Shown here one piece after another: positions 32,559 to 45,080 of a stretch of DNA of 64,000 bases (position 1 is its first letter; every line of letters starts with the position of its first letter). Position numbers and translations under genes: made by a program. The notes beneath the pieces were generated by a model that saw only the letters and a list, made by a program, of their open reading frames with translations, searched no databases and was not told where the DNA came from. Source of the stretch: Pharus latifolius (Eukaryota > Streptophyta > Magnoliopsida > Poales > Poaceae); NCBI GenBank assembly GCA_019359835.1, contig CM033322.1, positions 27,602,468-27,666,467 of the forward strand, in the 5' to 3' direction.

Positions 32559-32750
32559 ACACGTAATATGTAGTTCTACAACTTTACTTTTTTTAACAAA
32601 TCATAAGGTAATACAATATAATAATACAGGATTACCACTGTAATCAAATTATAACAAACTCCCATAATCTGATTACCACTACAAGATGAGTATCTAACAT
32701 TAAGGAGGTTCCATAATCTTGACCTTTATCACTACCTGATTTATTTTAAC
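32559..32750. other. Flank of CACTA-5, nothing recognised
   Basis: TAATCTGATTA-type strings occur here and again near 33430..33490, so the AT-rich block between them may be bounded by degenerate inverted repeats. Not proven. Confidence 0.3.
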
Positions 32751-33340
32751 ATTTCAAATCAATAATTTTTAAAATATATTTTTTAACCCACAATAAAAAA
32801 TTTAAAATCTAAAATTTTAAACTTGGAGTATCTAATTACGAAATTTACATTTCAAATTTGATATTTTCAAAATTTAGGTCTGATTTTTTAATTTTCAATT
32901 TCAAATTTCAAATTTAAGATTTAATTATTTGAAATTTTAAATTTCAAACTAGAATAATCAAAATTTTAATATCTAAAAATTAAAATTAACATTTCAGAAT
33001 TAAAAATTAAAAATTCCAATTTTATAGTTCTAAAATTTAAATCTGACACTCAAATATCAAATTTTAGTTTTCAATTTAAAATTTAAGATATAATTATTTG
33101 AATTTTTAAATTTCAAACTAGAATAATCAATATTTTAATATCTAAAAATTAAAATAAACATTTCAGAATTAAAAATTTAAAATTAAAAATTCCAATTTTA
33201 TAGTCCTAAAATTTAAATATGAAACTCAAATTTTAAGTTTGTTAAAATTTCAAATTTATAATTTTTTAGTTTTATAGTTTTGATATCAAATTTTAGAACC
33301 CTCTTATTTGAATTTTTGAATATTTGTGAATCCAAATTAT
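32751..33340. repeat. Very AT-rich block with ~170-bp tandem duplication
   Basis: Nearly all A/T, built from AAATTT, AAATTTCAAA and AATTTTAAA words. Two tandem copies (about 32880..33045 and 33060..33230) share CAAACTAGAATAATCAA, ATCTAAAAATTAAAAT, ACATTTCAGAATTAAAAA and TTCCAATTTTATAG in the same order, with a period of 169..176 bp. Confidence 0.75.
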
Positions 33341-34098
33341 AATATTTTCAAGTTGTTATAAAAATATGTTTTAATCTTGTATAATGTAGCAAATGTTGTC
33401 AAGTTAGATTATCAATAATTTGATTACGCATAATCTGATTCAAGAGAATCTTAAGATTACATAAAATATATGATTATGTGTAACAAACGCACCCTTAACA
33501 CAACGATTATTAAAGATATGTAAACTGGACATGACCCATTTGTACTTATCCTAAGATTGCATTATTTCTCGTTTACTTTTATTCTTGATAATTTTTCAAG
33601 TGAACTTTCAGTTTTATGTAAACAGGATTACGACATATCAGAATTAATTGTGTAAGAAGCAATATACATATGAAACAGTATACAATTAAGATTATAAAAA
33701 AATGATCAAGCCATCATTCACTGTTACAAAAAAATTAACAATTTTTTGTACAACGTTGACCTCTCTAAAAAAGAAACAAAAAATACCAACTATACTGAAA
33801 AGCAAAAGAAAAAGAATGGCAAAACACTATAAGACCTTGTCAGATCTTCACTTACTCTTCATATTATGTCATTAATCTCTAGTTTGCCAGAATATAGTTG
33901 TCAAGAGTATATTTGCATGCCTTCACAGGATGGGTTAACTGTGACTATCCAGACTCGCTAAGCTTTCTTTAAGTGTATTTTGCATCTTTTTTTTTCATAT
34001 TCATGGCTCATGACCGATGTGCACCAAGCACTTTGCTTCATATAATACAAAGAAAAAAACTCAAACATATACACATAAAGGAAACAGTTTGATCACAG
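33341..34098. other. Downstream flank of copy 5, no gene seen
   Basis: AT-rich intergenic DNA. It ends in GTGTAACAAACGCACCC near 33480, a string resembling a TIR, but no partner was located. Confidence 0.35.
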
Positions 34099-34293
34099 TC
34101 AATTATGAGTGCCCGGGCTAGATCCTGACCCTGACCCACCTTTGTCCAAAACCTGCATCATCAACCCAACTTTATGCTCCAACCAACCATCACCCTCCAA
34201 TGGCCTTGCCGCCATGGCAAAGCGAAGAACACTAAAAATTTGCATCAAGAAGACAAACATCACGACCACCTTCACCAGCATCACAGTCGCCAT
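34099..34293 (-). CDS. Small secreted signalling peptide, PIP/PIPL-like (copy 5, intact)
   Basis: A 64-residue single-exon frame from ATG 34291..34293 to the stop at 34099. Residues 1..29 (MATVMLVKVVVMFVFLMQIF...) form a strong hydrophobic signal peptide with likely cleavage after A-M-A-A. The conserved R-P-L-E-G-D-G-W-L-E block, G-L-M-M-Q-V-L-D-K linker and C-terminal GGSGSGSSPGTHN match copy 3 block for block, while the spacer differs. The size, secretion signal and conserved C-terminus fit a precursor for an apoplastic peptide ligand. The TATA box at 34374..34381 is well placed. PIP/PIPL-like is my best family guess. The SGPS core is altered to S-G-S-S here, so an IDA- or CEP-related identity remains possible. 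Confidence 0.75.
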   Translation of the reverse strand: MATVMLVKVVVMFVFLMQIFSVLRFAMAARPLEGDGWLEHKVGLMMQVLDKGGSGSGSSPGTHN

Positions 34294-36960
34294 TAATTTG
34301 GTGTTGTATAAACGAGGGACAGAGTGATCAGATTATTTTGCACTTTGGAGAAATATTTTTCGTGGTGATCTTGTTTATATAGAGCTGGGTTGAAGTACGT
34401 GGCACATGTATACGTGCATGGTTTGAAAGTTGAAATTCTTCTTGTTACGTATTTATGTTTATTTTCTCATGTTTTTCTTGAGTTAAATGTGGAAACTAAC
34501 GAGGATTCAAATTAAGACTTGGTCTTCTTGATATTTTTCAAGTTAATTCCAACAAATTTTGTCTGTCACGTGCAATGATCCAGGACGATTCAAATAGAGA
34601 CGGATAAACTCATGTCTTGGCATTTTAATAATTTGGTGTTAGTACGTGATACATGTTCACAAAATACTTGGTGATTGCATGAAAAGTGCATTTTGTTTTC
34701 GTTCGTGCCATTCCATATTGGATACTCGACCGGTTCTTTAGTATGCATGGATGCATGATGACGTGGGTAGTTGCATGCCCACGTCTTATGTTCAATAGTT
34801 GTATTTTATGTATAAATTTATAAATTAAAAAATTAATAATATATCATAAATAATCTTCATAAATCTTTCTAACTCTAATAATCACATCTTATTTGGTGTT
34901 TTAGTGAAACTCAAAAAAGAAATACAAACACACTCTTTTTTCTCTGTTGTTGGAATTTGGTGCGAAAAAATGTTATAAGCACCTGTGCCTAGAGACGCTG
35001 ATATTTCTCTCTTCTTTTTCATTTTTTTTGTTGATATTGTCTCTCTTTAAATATCTACTAGAACAATCTATTGGAGTTGCTTTGCACCAGCAAGGGGAGC
35101 ACCTCCTAGTCTCTAGCAAGTGATCTGAGTGGTGCACACGTCCAAAACTTGGCCACTCGGTTGCTGCAAGACATGGTCACCACGCCCATGGATTTCGTTT
35201 AACCAAATTCCAGATCAGGGGTTTTGGCCGAATTTTTTTCAGTGTACAAATTATTCGTGTCGGATGGATTAACAGGTAATAAGGTAGGATTAATACGTGC
35301 TTATTTGTTTGACAAGAATAGTAGTTAGTAATTAAGGATGTCTTTAATCGAATTAAAATTCTTTAATATATTGGTTTATTGGAAACTGACTTCTCTAAAA
35401 TGGAGTAGTTATTGCACAACTAATACATGTATTTTCATAAATTGGATATATTGATTATTTTATAAGAAATTATTATTTTTTGTTTACAATTTTTTTGCAC
35501 ACTTAATTTGGACCATTTGTTGTACAGTTAGACGACTCAAAAAAACATATTAGTCTTTCATGCAGTAACTCTAATTTAGAGGAACTGATTCCGACTTATT
35601 ATGTCTTTAGTTTATAAATCCAATAAACCTTTTTCACCTGTTTTAATTTTTCTCGTTTAAAAAGAATTTATACTTGTAAAATATACTGTAAAATAAGTTA
35701 GATTTTGACCGCAACTTCATCTTATAACTATAGAAGGTTAAAATTGTAACTTGCCCAAACATTAATTGCTAGGTCATGTGAGGAAGAGTCCCCGAATTTA
35801 CATTACCATAGGAAACATTTGCACCAGGGAATTTAAGTTCGAACAAAAGAATCTTTTTTTTCAACAAATGTGTGAATTAGGGTGGATCATTGATCGATGA
35901 AACAAAATTAACCGGGGACTAAATATTCGTGGAAAGCTCCAAATTTTATAAAATATTTCTAGTACTATAAATGTTTTCAATATCCAATGTTTCCATATTT
36001 AATTATTTTAGAAAATTTCTTGAAATCAATTTATTTTAGCTTTCATAATGTTTTCAAAAACATTATGATTTTTACTATCAGATGTCAATATTGAAACATA
36101 CCAGACAATGGTTTCATTAGATTGGCCATGCTGTAGTTCTAGCTCCAGCTTGTAGTAGTGAGAAGATGGAGCCCACAAGCTAGAGCTCCGAGGCTGAAGC
36201 CGAGATCTCAAATTGAAGCTCTGCAAGGTGGTTGGCCAATAGCTGTGCTCTTATGACATGGGTCTTGTAAAAGCTTGTATTTTGAGTTTTTAACTATACT
36301 TCCTAGGGATTGAGAGTTCATCGGTGTTCTTAAGGAATAGTATATGGTCATTAATTTCAATCAACTAGTGGGGGTACTCGTGTCTATAACTCCCCGGCAG
36401 CTCCTGGGCTCCAGCGTCTGATACTTTGAAAGCTCCTCTAAAGCCCGAGAATTGAAGCCGGCATGTTTGGCCAATTGGATCCGGCGTCGGGCCACAAGCC
36501 TAGGATTGGAGCTCGGCATAACAAGTTTTATATTAGGGAAGATAAAGTTACAAAATATTAATTAGATAGTTTATTGGATTATAAGTAGACTTATATTTTT
36601 GAAATTTAAAAAACAGATAGCAGGTTTATTATGAAATGATGGGAATTACTACGTGATATTCTAACTGTTAGACTCTCTGAGAACTAAAATTTCAAGCAGT
36701 TTTGATTAGCCAATATCAACGACAAGAAAGGTCAAGCTTTGAAAATATTAACTATTTCGATAGGAAAAAATTAACATAATGGTTATTAAGTAACAGTAAA
36801 TAGCACTTATATGACTCATTTTTCTATTAAGTTTTAAACATTATATTATTTCTTATTTACCATTTTATTTTAAAAGTTTCACATGAACTTTCATTTTTAT
36901 AAAAGCTGGAAGATGACACATCAGAATTCAAGCAAGAAATGTGCTCTTTTACCTTGAAAA
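34294..36960. other. Upstream flank of copy 5 and intergenic DNA
   Basis: The first ~300 bases are the promoter and a flank shared with other copies. 36110..36530 is rich in AGCTC and GGAGCT strings in both orientations, possibly a decayed MITE. No coding sequence. Confidence 0.4.
34374..34381 (-). promoter_or_regulatory. TATA box of peptide gene copy 5
   Basis: TATATAAA on the minus strand, 81 bases upstream of the ATG, in the same AGCT-flanked context as in copies 2 and 3. Confidence 0.65.
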
Positions 36961-37130
36961 AAAAATCATTTTCTCACATGTTTTCTGAGTCAAATGTACG
37001 TAAGAACTAACGAGGATTCAAACGAATACCTGGTCTTCTTGGTATTTTGAAGTCAATTTCAACATATTTGGTCTTCAGTGTACAAATTGTTCGTCCGCAC
37101 ATGCTAGCCGGTGTTTAAGGGTACGTTGGT
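36961..37130 (-). repeat. Gene-less copy of the peptide-gene upstream flank
   Basis: Matches 34455..34570 closely: TTTTCTCA(C)ATG, GAACTAACGAGGATTCAAA, TGGTCTTCTTG, ATTTT(C/G)AAGT(T/C)AA and TTCCAACAAATTT or TTTCAACATATTT occur in the same order. No peptide ORF lies on its left. It marks a sixth unit whose gene was lost or never included. Confidence 0.6.
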
Positions 37131-37496
37131 CGGTTTTTTCGTGTTTTAGTTTCTTAAATAAATTAAAATTGGGTCAAATCGAAGATTAATCTTGCAAACT
37201 TATCATTTAAACTAAAATTCTTTTTAAACTAGAGGTCTCCTCTCTCCTCTGATTTATTTAACTTACAAATTAAAACTGATTTATAAATTTAAATTAAACA
37301 AGAATCAAACAAGTCCCGAATTATTTGGCAAAAAAATACTCTGCAAAGTGGACTGTCGTGACAGTTCAAACAAAAGAATATTTTTGTTTTCCAATGTCCA
37401 TTAACTAGGATATATCACTATATTGGTGGTCTATGTAGTTTTAAATGAATGGTGTGGAGAGCAAATCTCACTTCTTACAATTTTTTTTAAAAATTT

Positions 37497-37867
37497 GCTA
37501 AAGTGTCTATATTAGATTTATTTTTTTTATCTTTAGATCAAATATCCATTCTTTGATCCAACTCTTCTAATATTCACCTAACCCCCTCTTTAGTATTTTT
37601 GGTGATGGGCGATAGTAGTTGATCAAGGAGATGAGTAGTTGCAAGGTGGCGATGGCTGGTGAGGGAGAATGTGGAGATAGGAGAGGAGGGTAGGTGAGCA
37701 TTACTGACATTATTACTATCACTCCGTGTAGTTAGGTATAGGTGGCAGTAGTGGCGATGGTAGGGGAGGAGAATGAGGGAGATAGAAAGAGTGAACGTAC
37801 ATATAGAATTAAGTGGATGGTTTAAATAGTATAAGATTTTTTTAAAAAATAGATACATGCACTTTAG
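37497..37867. repeat. MITE-like element (candidate), 371 bp
   Basis: Left end GCTAAAGTGTCTATATTAGA, right end TAGATACATGCACTTTAG (reverse complement CTAAAGTGCATGTATCTA). The ends resemble those of 1339..1490. The interior holds a GGTGGC-rich segment (37630..37790) giving spurious small ORFs. Confidence 0.45.
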
Positions 37868-40566
37868 ACAACTCTATTTTTTAATAGGTTTATACTTTAG
37901 AAAAGTTGAATTAGGTACCTCTTTACTATTATCTTTTATGTATTAAAATACCTCTACTTAAAATTGGAGCAAATAAAGTCATCTAATTTTTTGTTAATTT
38001 TGATAAAGTCATAGTCACTGACATATTGAACCCATGTGTTGACCTAATAGATTAGTCTCACAAATCAATAATTTCACACATCAAATAGAAGAGAGATTTA
38101 TCTGTTCTAAAGTTGAATTGAAGGGGATTAAAAATGCACAATAGTAGAGAGACATTCAATGTAATTTTGCCTTTATATTTTTTTTTAAGAAGGATTAAAA
38201 TGTATATTGGGTTGGCCCCCATCAACCCGTGGACCTGAGTGGGCGCCTCTGTCGTTGTGGCCAAGGCATATCTTGGATTCTTTATCTTCTTTACCGGTAA
38301 CAATCTAGGAATAGGTGGATTTCCTATTTTTTTTTCTCTTATTTTTTTTGGAAATTTATGCCAAGGACATTACTAGGTACAAATATGCCAAAATTATTTT
38401 TTGCTAAATTAAAATCAAAATATACCAATTGATAACTCTTTCTGATCCTTACCTCTTAGAACGTGAAACATACCGAACAGAACCTGAAGAGTCTAATGCT
38501 AAAATATTGATGACTTAACTTTTTAATTGGACATAATAATTATCATATGTATTTGCTAAAGTGGAAAAGTCAAAGTTTCATCAAATTATTGACATTATCA
38601 AATTTGAATTCTCGATGACTCCGCTCAAAATAAAACAAAAATAACCTCTGTGTAAATACAATACAACCGAATAAACCTCCCTATAGTCAAAAGTCCAACC
38701 AAGAAAACATTACTCTTGACAAAATAGAAATTGCATGCAAAACTGATGAAACACGGGGTGCCTGATCTTTCGTAAGGTAGATGATAAGTTGATTTAGTGG
38801 AGATCTCGACGTTTATGATCCGGCTTCCGATCAGAACTGATCGAACCCAATAATTGCTACACCACTGCTCCGTTGGTTATCAACCGTGCCAAGACGTGGT
38901 TGACCTCGCCAAGAAGGCTAATTCCTGCAAGTGAATCGAGAGCACAAGAAAAAACGTAGAAAAAGCAATCTGGAAATTGCAAATCAAATTGAATTAAGCT
39001 CACAAGTTGGGGTTTCAAAAACCGATCTACGGCGAAACTGCAAAGACAGAAAAATCTAAGCAAAGCCCAAGTCTCCCTGTGATGGCTACGGAGTATGTAT
39101 ATGAGAGAGAGAGGTGGTGGCTAGGGTTTAGGTTGCAGCCTAACTAAGATACATGGGCCGAAGGCCCAAAAAGAGGTGATGCAGCATCAGTCTCGCACGC
39201 ACTATTTGGACGATTCCTGGTGACTTGGAAAGATTTTGGCGGCAGGACCAGATGCGTTGGAAAGCTTATCTCCTAAGCTTTCCGTGAAGTGGTAGAACGT
39301 CGAAAACGAACTTCGTACGTGGCCTGGGCGTCCGTTTGAAGACAGACGTGTCGCTGCAGTCTGAACCGGCGTCCATCTCGGGATCAACTCGAACCTTGGC
39401 TCGTATCGGTGCGTCGTGACATCCTTGCTGATCCAAACCATGATTCCTAAGTACATGAACAATATCATTAGGTAGTAACTCGCCCTTTACGGTAGTTTCA
39501 CATAAACTTAGGAACGAGCTCACCTGGTAATTTAGCTGACGTGCGCATGCCCTTGAAATTGGTTCTTGCACAAGCGGTGTTGGAGAAGTTGACGCATCAT
39601 AGGAGTGATATCCTCATCAAAAACAGTTTCACCTCCACCTCCATGAAACAACACGAGAGGAATGAGATTTTCTTTCTCATATCCTTTCTGTGTATAGTGC
39701 TAAGCGAAATAATATATAGAAAAAAAAGTATTATTCCCATCTCATTATGAACCGAAAAGGGGTGGTATTTTTCTAAGAAATCTCTAGTCAACCTTCATAC
39801 AAAAGGTTTTTTCTTAACATCAATTAATTATATTAACACTGGGAGAAAACGATAGCTCCAATAATTTCTTTGATCTCAACACCTCCTATTTAGAAAAATT
39901 GGCCACTAATTCAATGACCTTTGATCTTTGATATTTATAGGGGTATCTTAAATACAAATCTGATAGTTGTTTGTTGTCTCAATCATTCTTGCTAGTCTTG
40001 ATATTGATTAGGAAAGGACTAATTTATAGTAAATTTTTCTCTTATTGATGCAATTCCTTTTTTTAGGTGTAATTCTTTTCTCCTCTATGCTATCTATTGG
40101 TACTAGTGGAAGAGATTGATCCTTCATAATAGAACAAGATTTTAAGTATGGTGTATTTAGGTGAAATATCATTAATCTTGTCCCCATGAGTACAAAACTA
40201 ACAAAAAGGGGTTTTGATTGATTATTTCAATCAAAATATGGGGTAGTGTAATTAATAAAAATAGAGGGATTGACAGGTATTAAACCAAAAATAACAACAA
40301 CAACAACAATTATTATTATTATTTTTATTATTATTATTATAAAATGAGTTATATGTATTTTTCTAAAAAAAACCCCAACTAGGGAGAGGACTCTATTTCA
40401 AATTCAAACTTCAGATACATAGAAATTTTATAAAAGACAATAATATATAAATAAGATAATGAATATGATCGAGCCATAATTCATTTATGTAAATGTAGAA
40501 TTGAGATAACAAAAGAAATGTTCAATTCATCATTCATTGTTGTAATAAATAAATTGTATAATTAAT
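37868..40566. other. Intergenic, with a GC-richer block of unknown origin
   Basis: 38750..39560 is clearly less AT-rich than its surroundings and has plausible exon-like open frames on the minus strand (39202..39468), but no family resemblance. It may be retroelement leader or LTR sequence. A trinucleotide microsatellite (CAA/TTA repeats) lies at 40290..40340. Nothing else is supported. Confidence 0.35.
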
Positions 40567-42392
40567 CACTACTACAGAAATATACTTTACTAATGCACAT
40601 TTTGTAACGGCTATAAGCATGATAGTGGAATACCGTTAGTACTAATCTAAGCTCTAAGGTTTGAAACCTTTCCTATTAGTTAGCACTGAAACAATTGTTA
40701 GAACAATAGTTGCACTGCCCTTTATTTAATTGAAACTTGTACTAACCATTCCTTTGTCATAATCGAAAGAAGTAGTTGACCTTTTACTATCGTTTATTTC
40801 TTAAGCACTCATAATAAAGTGCCTCACTGTCCCACTTAGTATAGGACAATATCCTAACGGTTAAAGCTTAAGAAATCGATAGAAAAGGCAAAAATTTACT
40901 ATCGCTTCGAAGTTGTAAATCGATAGAAGATATGTTCCTCTATCCTACTCTAACTGGACAAATTACTAACGATTTTGAGGTTCTTAACCGATAGAAAATG
41001 TGGATATGTATGATTGTTATAATGAATTGAAATAGTCAACACCTTTTACGTGGCAAAATTGTAACAGTTAAAAATTAGCAACCGATAGTAAATACTTGAC
41101 TTTAAAACCCCACAGCTATTTGATCAATCTCTGCTGCTGTCTCTCTGCTATGGCTGCTCTGAGCTCGAATAAACCAAAGTGAAGATGAAGGCCATGACTA
41201 GTTTCAACAGGTTAGTTTGTCCCTCTTTTAATTCTCTTCCCATACATACTGCTCGCACTTGAATTTAGTATAATTAAAGTTCTTATAATTAGATAACCTC
41301 CAAGGCACTACTAGTAAAGTTCTTATAATTAGCATAATTGAAGAGGTTAGTTTGATGAGTTCACTTGTAGTTAGGGTTTAACTTACTTAAGTAAGTTAGG
41401 GTTTGAATTGTAGCTAATTAGGGTTTCATGACATTGATTCTTTGAATTGTCTAATTAAATTGTATATGGATTAAGAATATTGGATGTATTAAATGAGATG
41501 TAATCACAAGAGTATCTCGAGGGTGTGAAGGGATTTATTAAATTTGTTGAGCAATACAAGGTGAAGATAGGTGAAAAAGATACGTACTGCCCATGTAGAG
41601 ATTTGCATAAATTTGAAGAGGTTTAGCAACTCCGATTAGATAATGAGCCATTTGATTCATTACGATTTTAATGCATGATATACCCGTTGGATACAACATG
41701 ACAAAGATCTTGTAGAAACAAGCACCGGATGTCATCAAGAACAACGAAGGGATGGCATTCATGAAGATGAGAATTTATATTATAGTTACGTGTACATGCA
41801 TGCTGATGATGACTATGGAGATGAAATGTTATGTGATGTAGAAGAAGATTACAGCGAAAAGGACTTCGCCAAATTTCAGAAATTGATTGTAGATTATGAG
41901 AAACCCTTGTTTCCATGTTATACAAAATTTACCAAGTTGTTGTCTCTAAAGTTATATAACCTGAAGACAAGTAACGGCTAGAGTGATAAAAGTTTCATGG
42001 AATTGTTGGATCTGTTAGCGAACATACTTCCGGAGGGAAATGAGCTTCCAAGAACCATTTATCAAGAAAAAAAAATGATGTGCCCAATGGGAATGGAAAT
42101 TAAGAGAATACATGCATGCCCGAACTATTGTGTGTTGTACCATAACAAGTATGCGGATATGGAGGCTTGTCCAAAATGCGGTGCCACATGGTTTAAGCAG
42201 AAGGACCGAACTGACAGTGACAATGAGGGGGTAAAGCATAGACCTCCAGCCAAGACAGTGTGGTATCTTCCCGTGATTCCATGGTTGAAGTGGTTGTTTG
42301 CAAATCGAATTGATGCAAAGCATTTGCATTGACATGCCAAATGCCTGAAAGAAGATGGAAAATTGAGACATCCAGCTAATTCCATTCCATGG
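40567..42392 (+). mobile_element. CACTA-4, left part (split by a gypsy insertion)
   Basis: Begins CACTACTACAGAAATATAC at 40567, followed by a degenerate subterminal region with CTAACGGTT, TATCG and CGATAG units (40610..41080). TNP2 then starts on the plus strand. The element is cut at 42392 by the LTR of a gypsy element and its right part is not in the window. Confidence 0.75.
41500..42392 (+). pseudogene. CACTA-4 TNP2 transposase, N-terminal part
   Basis: Recognisable TNP2 blocks in the same order as CACTA-2: Q-E-Y-L-E-G-V-K-G-F-I-K-F-V-E-Q-Y-K (41509..41565), Y-C-P-C-R-D-L, a second block from 41790 with YSEKDFAKFQKLIVDYEKPL, then N-G followed by TAG (41980..41982, where Trp is conserved), LPEGNELPRTIYQEKKMMCP, H-A-C-P-N-Y-C-V-L-Y-H-N-K-Y, C-P-K-C-G-A-T-W, W-Y-L-P-V-I-P-W-L-K-W-L-F-A-N-R, and R-H-P-A-N-S-I-P-W at the very end. 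Several stops are present. The transposase core beyond this point is outside the window. Confidence 0.75.
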
Positions 42393-43290
42393 TGACAGAG
42401 ATTATTACCTGAGTTAATCACCCATGTCTTTCCATGTCGCACATACCGTTTCATAGTCGCACATGCCTTTCTATGGTAGCAGAAAACCACCAAAAGGGAC
42501 TTAAACTACTTGTTACCTTTCCATGGTTGCAAGACCAAGGAAAGAGATAATGGGATAATCCAAGAATATTCTGGACATAACCCATCAAAGATGTTTAATT
42601 TCTGTAATTTTAGTAGCTACGGAACTCTATAGCCTCAATGCTTATTGTCGCAGAGTCCATGGTCTCATATATTATTATATTACTTGCAAGTATTATGGTC
42701 GCGGAGACACTTGCTCGCGATCATCCTGAGTCGCAGAGATAAAGCCAGATACCAGTACATGGTCGCAATTAGTGCGCAACCATATATTAGTAACTTATAC
42801 CATGATTTGAAGATCATGCAGTTAAATAACCATCCATGATAACCATCATGAAGATGAGGATGAATATACAGTTTCCATAACCGCGTGTTATGAACTGGCG
42901 AATAGCAACCGACAACAACTGATGGCCACCACTACACAGCAGTTGTTGACAACTACCAGGCGTCCCTTCGATGAAGCAATTGACACCCTTTCGACAAGAA
43001 TAAATAGGGCAGAAAGTTAGAAGAGAAGGGCAGATCTCTTTGGAGAATAGTTCTCAACAAAACAATTGAGAACTAGATAATACATTCTCTTTGTAATCTA
43101 TGATACTCATAGTGAAAAACCAACAGGAGTAGGATTATTACTTAGATATTGAGGGCCCGAACCTATATAAATTTCTGTGTCGTTAGATCCATAGATACGG
43201 TGATTTCTTTGGTGATTGTCTGGATTGTCTCCTACTAAACAAACTAAATTTGTGTAAGTTCGACTGGGAACTCGGGTTCCAATCGTCGAT
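42393..43290 (+). repeat. 5' LTR of Tat-like gypsy element
   Basis: Begins TGACAGAGATTATTACC exactly where the TNP2 reading is cut; the preceding five bases are CATGG. It contains GGGCCCGAACCTATATAAAT (43163..43182). It probably ends near 43290, followed by a primer-site-like GACGCCAACCGTGGGGA. The 3' LTR and the second target duplication lie beyond the window. The exact 3' boundary is uncertain because no clear CA end was seen. Confidence 0.65.
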
Positions 43291-43354
43291 AGCTGACGCC
43301 AACCGTGGGGATTCTTTCAAGACATTTTCTGATTCACCAGGATTCATTGTATTC

Positions 43355-45080
43355 ATGGATCCTTTCCCTTCTTTACATTTTTTCGAGAATGATTTCGATC
43401 TCGAGGATTATGTTGATGTCATGGATGAGGACAACATCCCCATCGAAGATGACGATGCTACCCTCAAAACTTATCCTGAGGAATAATCATCTCCGGTTCT
43501 AGTCACGTCCGTCGACCAGGATTCTGAGAAAGCAAGTTGCTTGCCTTCTGTGAGTTTTTCCACATTCGAGGGAGAGTATGTGCCACAACCCATTGTCCCA
43601 GATAATACGGGAGATGAAGACCTTGAATTTAGTTTGGAAAATTTTGCTCCTGACAATTTAAAGACTCTCTTTGATTTCGAGCCTGACTCAGACAAAGAGG
43701 AGATGTTTTCTTTGTCTGTGACTTCTGTTCCACAGGAAGTTGTTGCGCTTTTTGAGGAAACCCCTGAGCAAATTGCCAGGGAAGAAGGAGAACGCAAATA
43801 GAAAGAAGACGAAGCGCGCGAGCAGCAAGAGGCTGAGGTTTGCAAGGCCACAGAGGAGGCTTTACGTCTTGCGCAATTTCGCCACGATACCATCACCCAC
43901 ACTTTGGTCCAGGAACTTCTCGCCAGTGACATCTTGATGGTCGCAGACGTGATCAAACGCCTCTCTCGGCCCTGGAGTACTCCCTGACAACTGAAGCGAC
44001 AATGGTAAAAACTCCTTTGGCACCCAGAAGGAGTACACAGGATCGTATCCGTGTGATTGCAGAGGCACTTCGCAATCCTCCCTCTGGCTTTGCGAACAAT
44101 GATGGGGTAACATTCGCAAGGGTGCTTGCGGAAAACCTTGATGGAGTTGTGTCGGATGTAACTTCAACAGCATCATCACGTTCAACAACTTACTCCTGAG
44201 AGCGGGATAGTTCTTACCAGAGCTAGACACAACGTAACCATATACACACTACATCAACCCGACACGACAAAGCCTAACTAACTGGTAGTTCTCACGACCA
44301 TAATAGTGAACCAATGTGCTCGCGCTTGGGACCACATCTTGAGTTTCCTCAGGCTAACTCATCGCGATGATCGACAATCGCGTGTTTCATACGTGGGTTG
44401 TAAGGCTTTCTCGCCAGGACTACGTGCCGTGGTCTAGCCTGATAAGTTCAAACCTGGCATAATTGAGAGATTCGATGGTACTCAAAATCCATCTGAATTT
44501 CTCTAGATCTATGTCACTGCCATTCAAGCAGCAGGAGGAAACGAACAGGTTATGACAAATTATTTGCCAACCGTCCTTGAGGGTCCGGTACAGACTTGGT
44601 TGTCTAATCAAATAGAAGGATCAATTTACAATTGGGAAATGTTGTGTGATGCAATCCTCAACAATTTCAAGAACTGCTATGAGCAGCCTGGCAAAGAAGA
44701 TCTTCATCGACTACGCCAAACTTCGACTGAGACTCTTCGGTAGTTTGTTGAGAGATTCATAGGCGTGAGAAATACCATTCCCAATATATTTGATACTTTG
44801 GTTATTAGAACATTTAAACATGGCATTTGGTATCGAAGGTTCACAGAGGACTTAAGTATCCATCCGCCGAGATCAGTGTCAGAGCTTTTTGACATGGTTG
44901 ATCAATATTCCGACGCAGCTGAGGCTGTGGAATGGAGTAGGATGGTGGATTAGGGTAACTTACCTCCTCAACCTGGTCTCAAAACCGAAAAGAAGGATGA
45001 TTCAAACAAGAAATCTGAATCATCTGCGGGCGTAAAGTCCAAGAAGTCCAAGAAGAATGGAGCAGGCCAATTCTGAGAGG
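43355..45080 (+). pseudogene. gag of Tat-like gypsy element
   Basis: An acidic leader domain (M-D-P-F-P-S-L-H-F-F and runs such as D-L-E-D-Y-V-D-V-M-D-E-D) at 43355..43800, interrupted by stops at about 43485, 43798 and 43985. It is followed by a gag core at 44430..45075: R-F-D-G-T-Q-N-P-S-E-F-L, Y-L-P-T-V-L-E-G-P-V-Q-T-W-L, a F-V-E-R-F string and a Lys/Ser-rich basic tail. TAG stops fall at 44504 and 44741 where the family usually has Gln. Gag would form the virus-like particle of the retroelement. Non-functional. Confidence 0.7.

Noticed and set aside
39202..39571. Overlapping minus-strand ORFs in a GC-richer block, looked at as a possible host gene
   Set aside because: No recognisable family, no consistent exon structure, and the block resembles retroelement leader sequence more than a gene.
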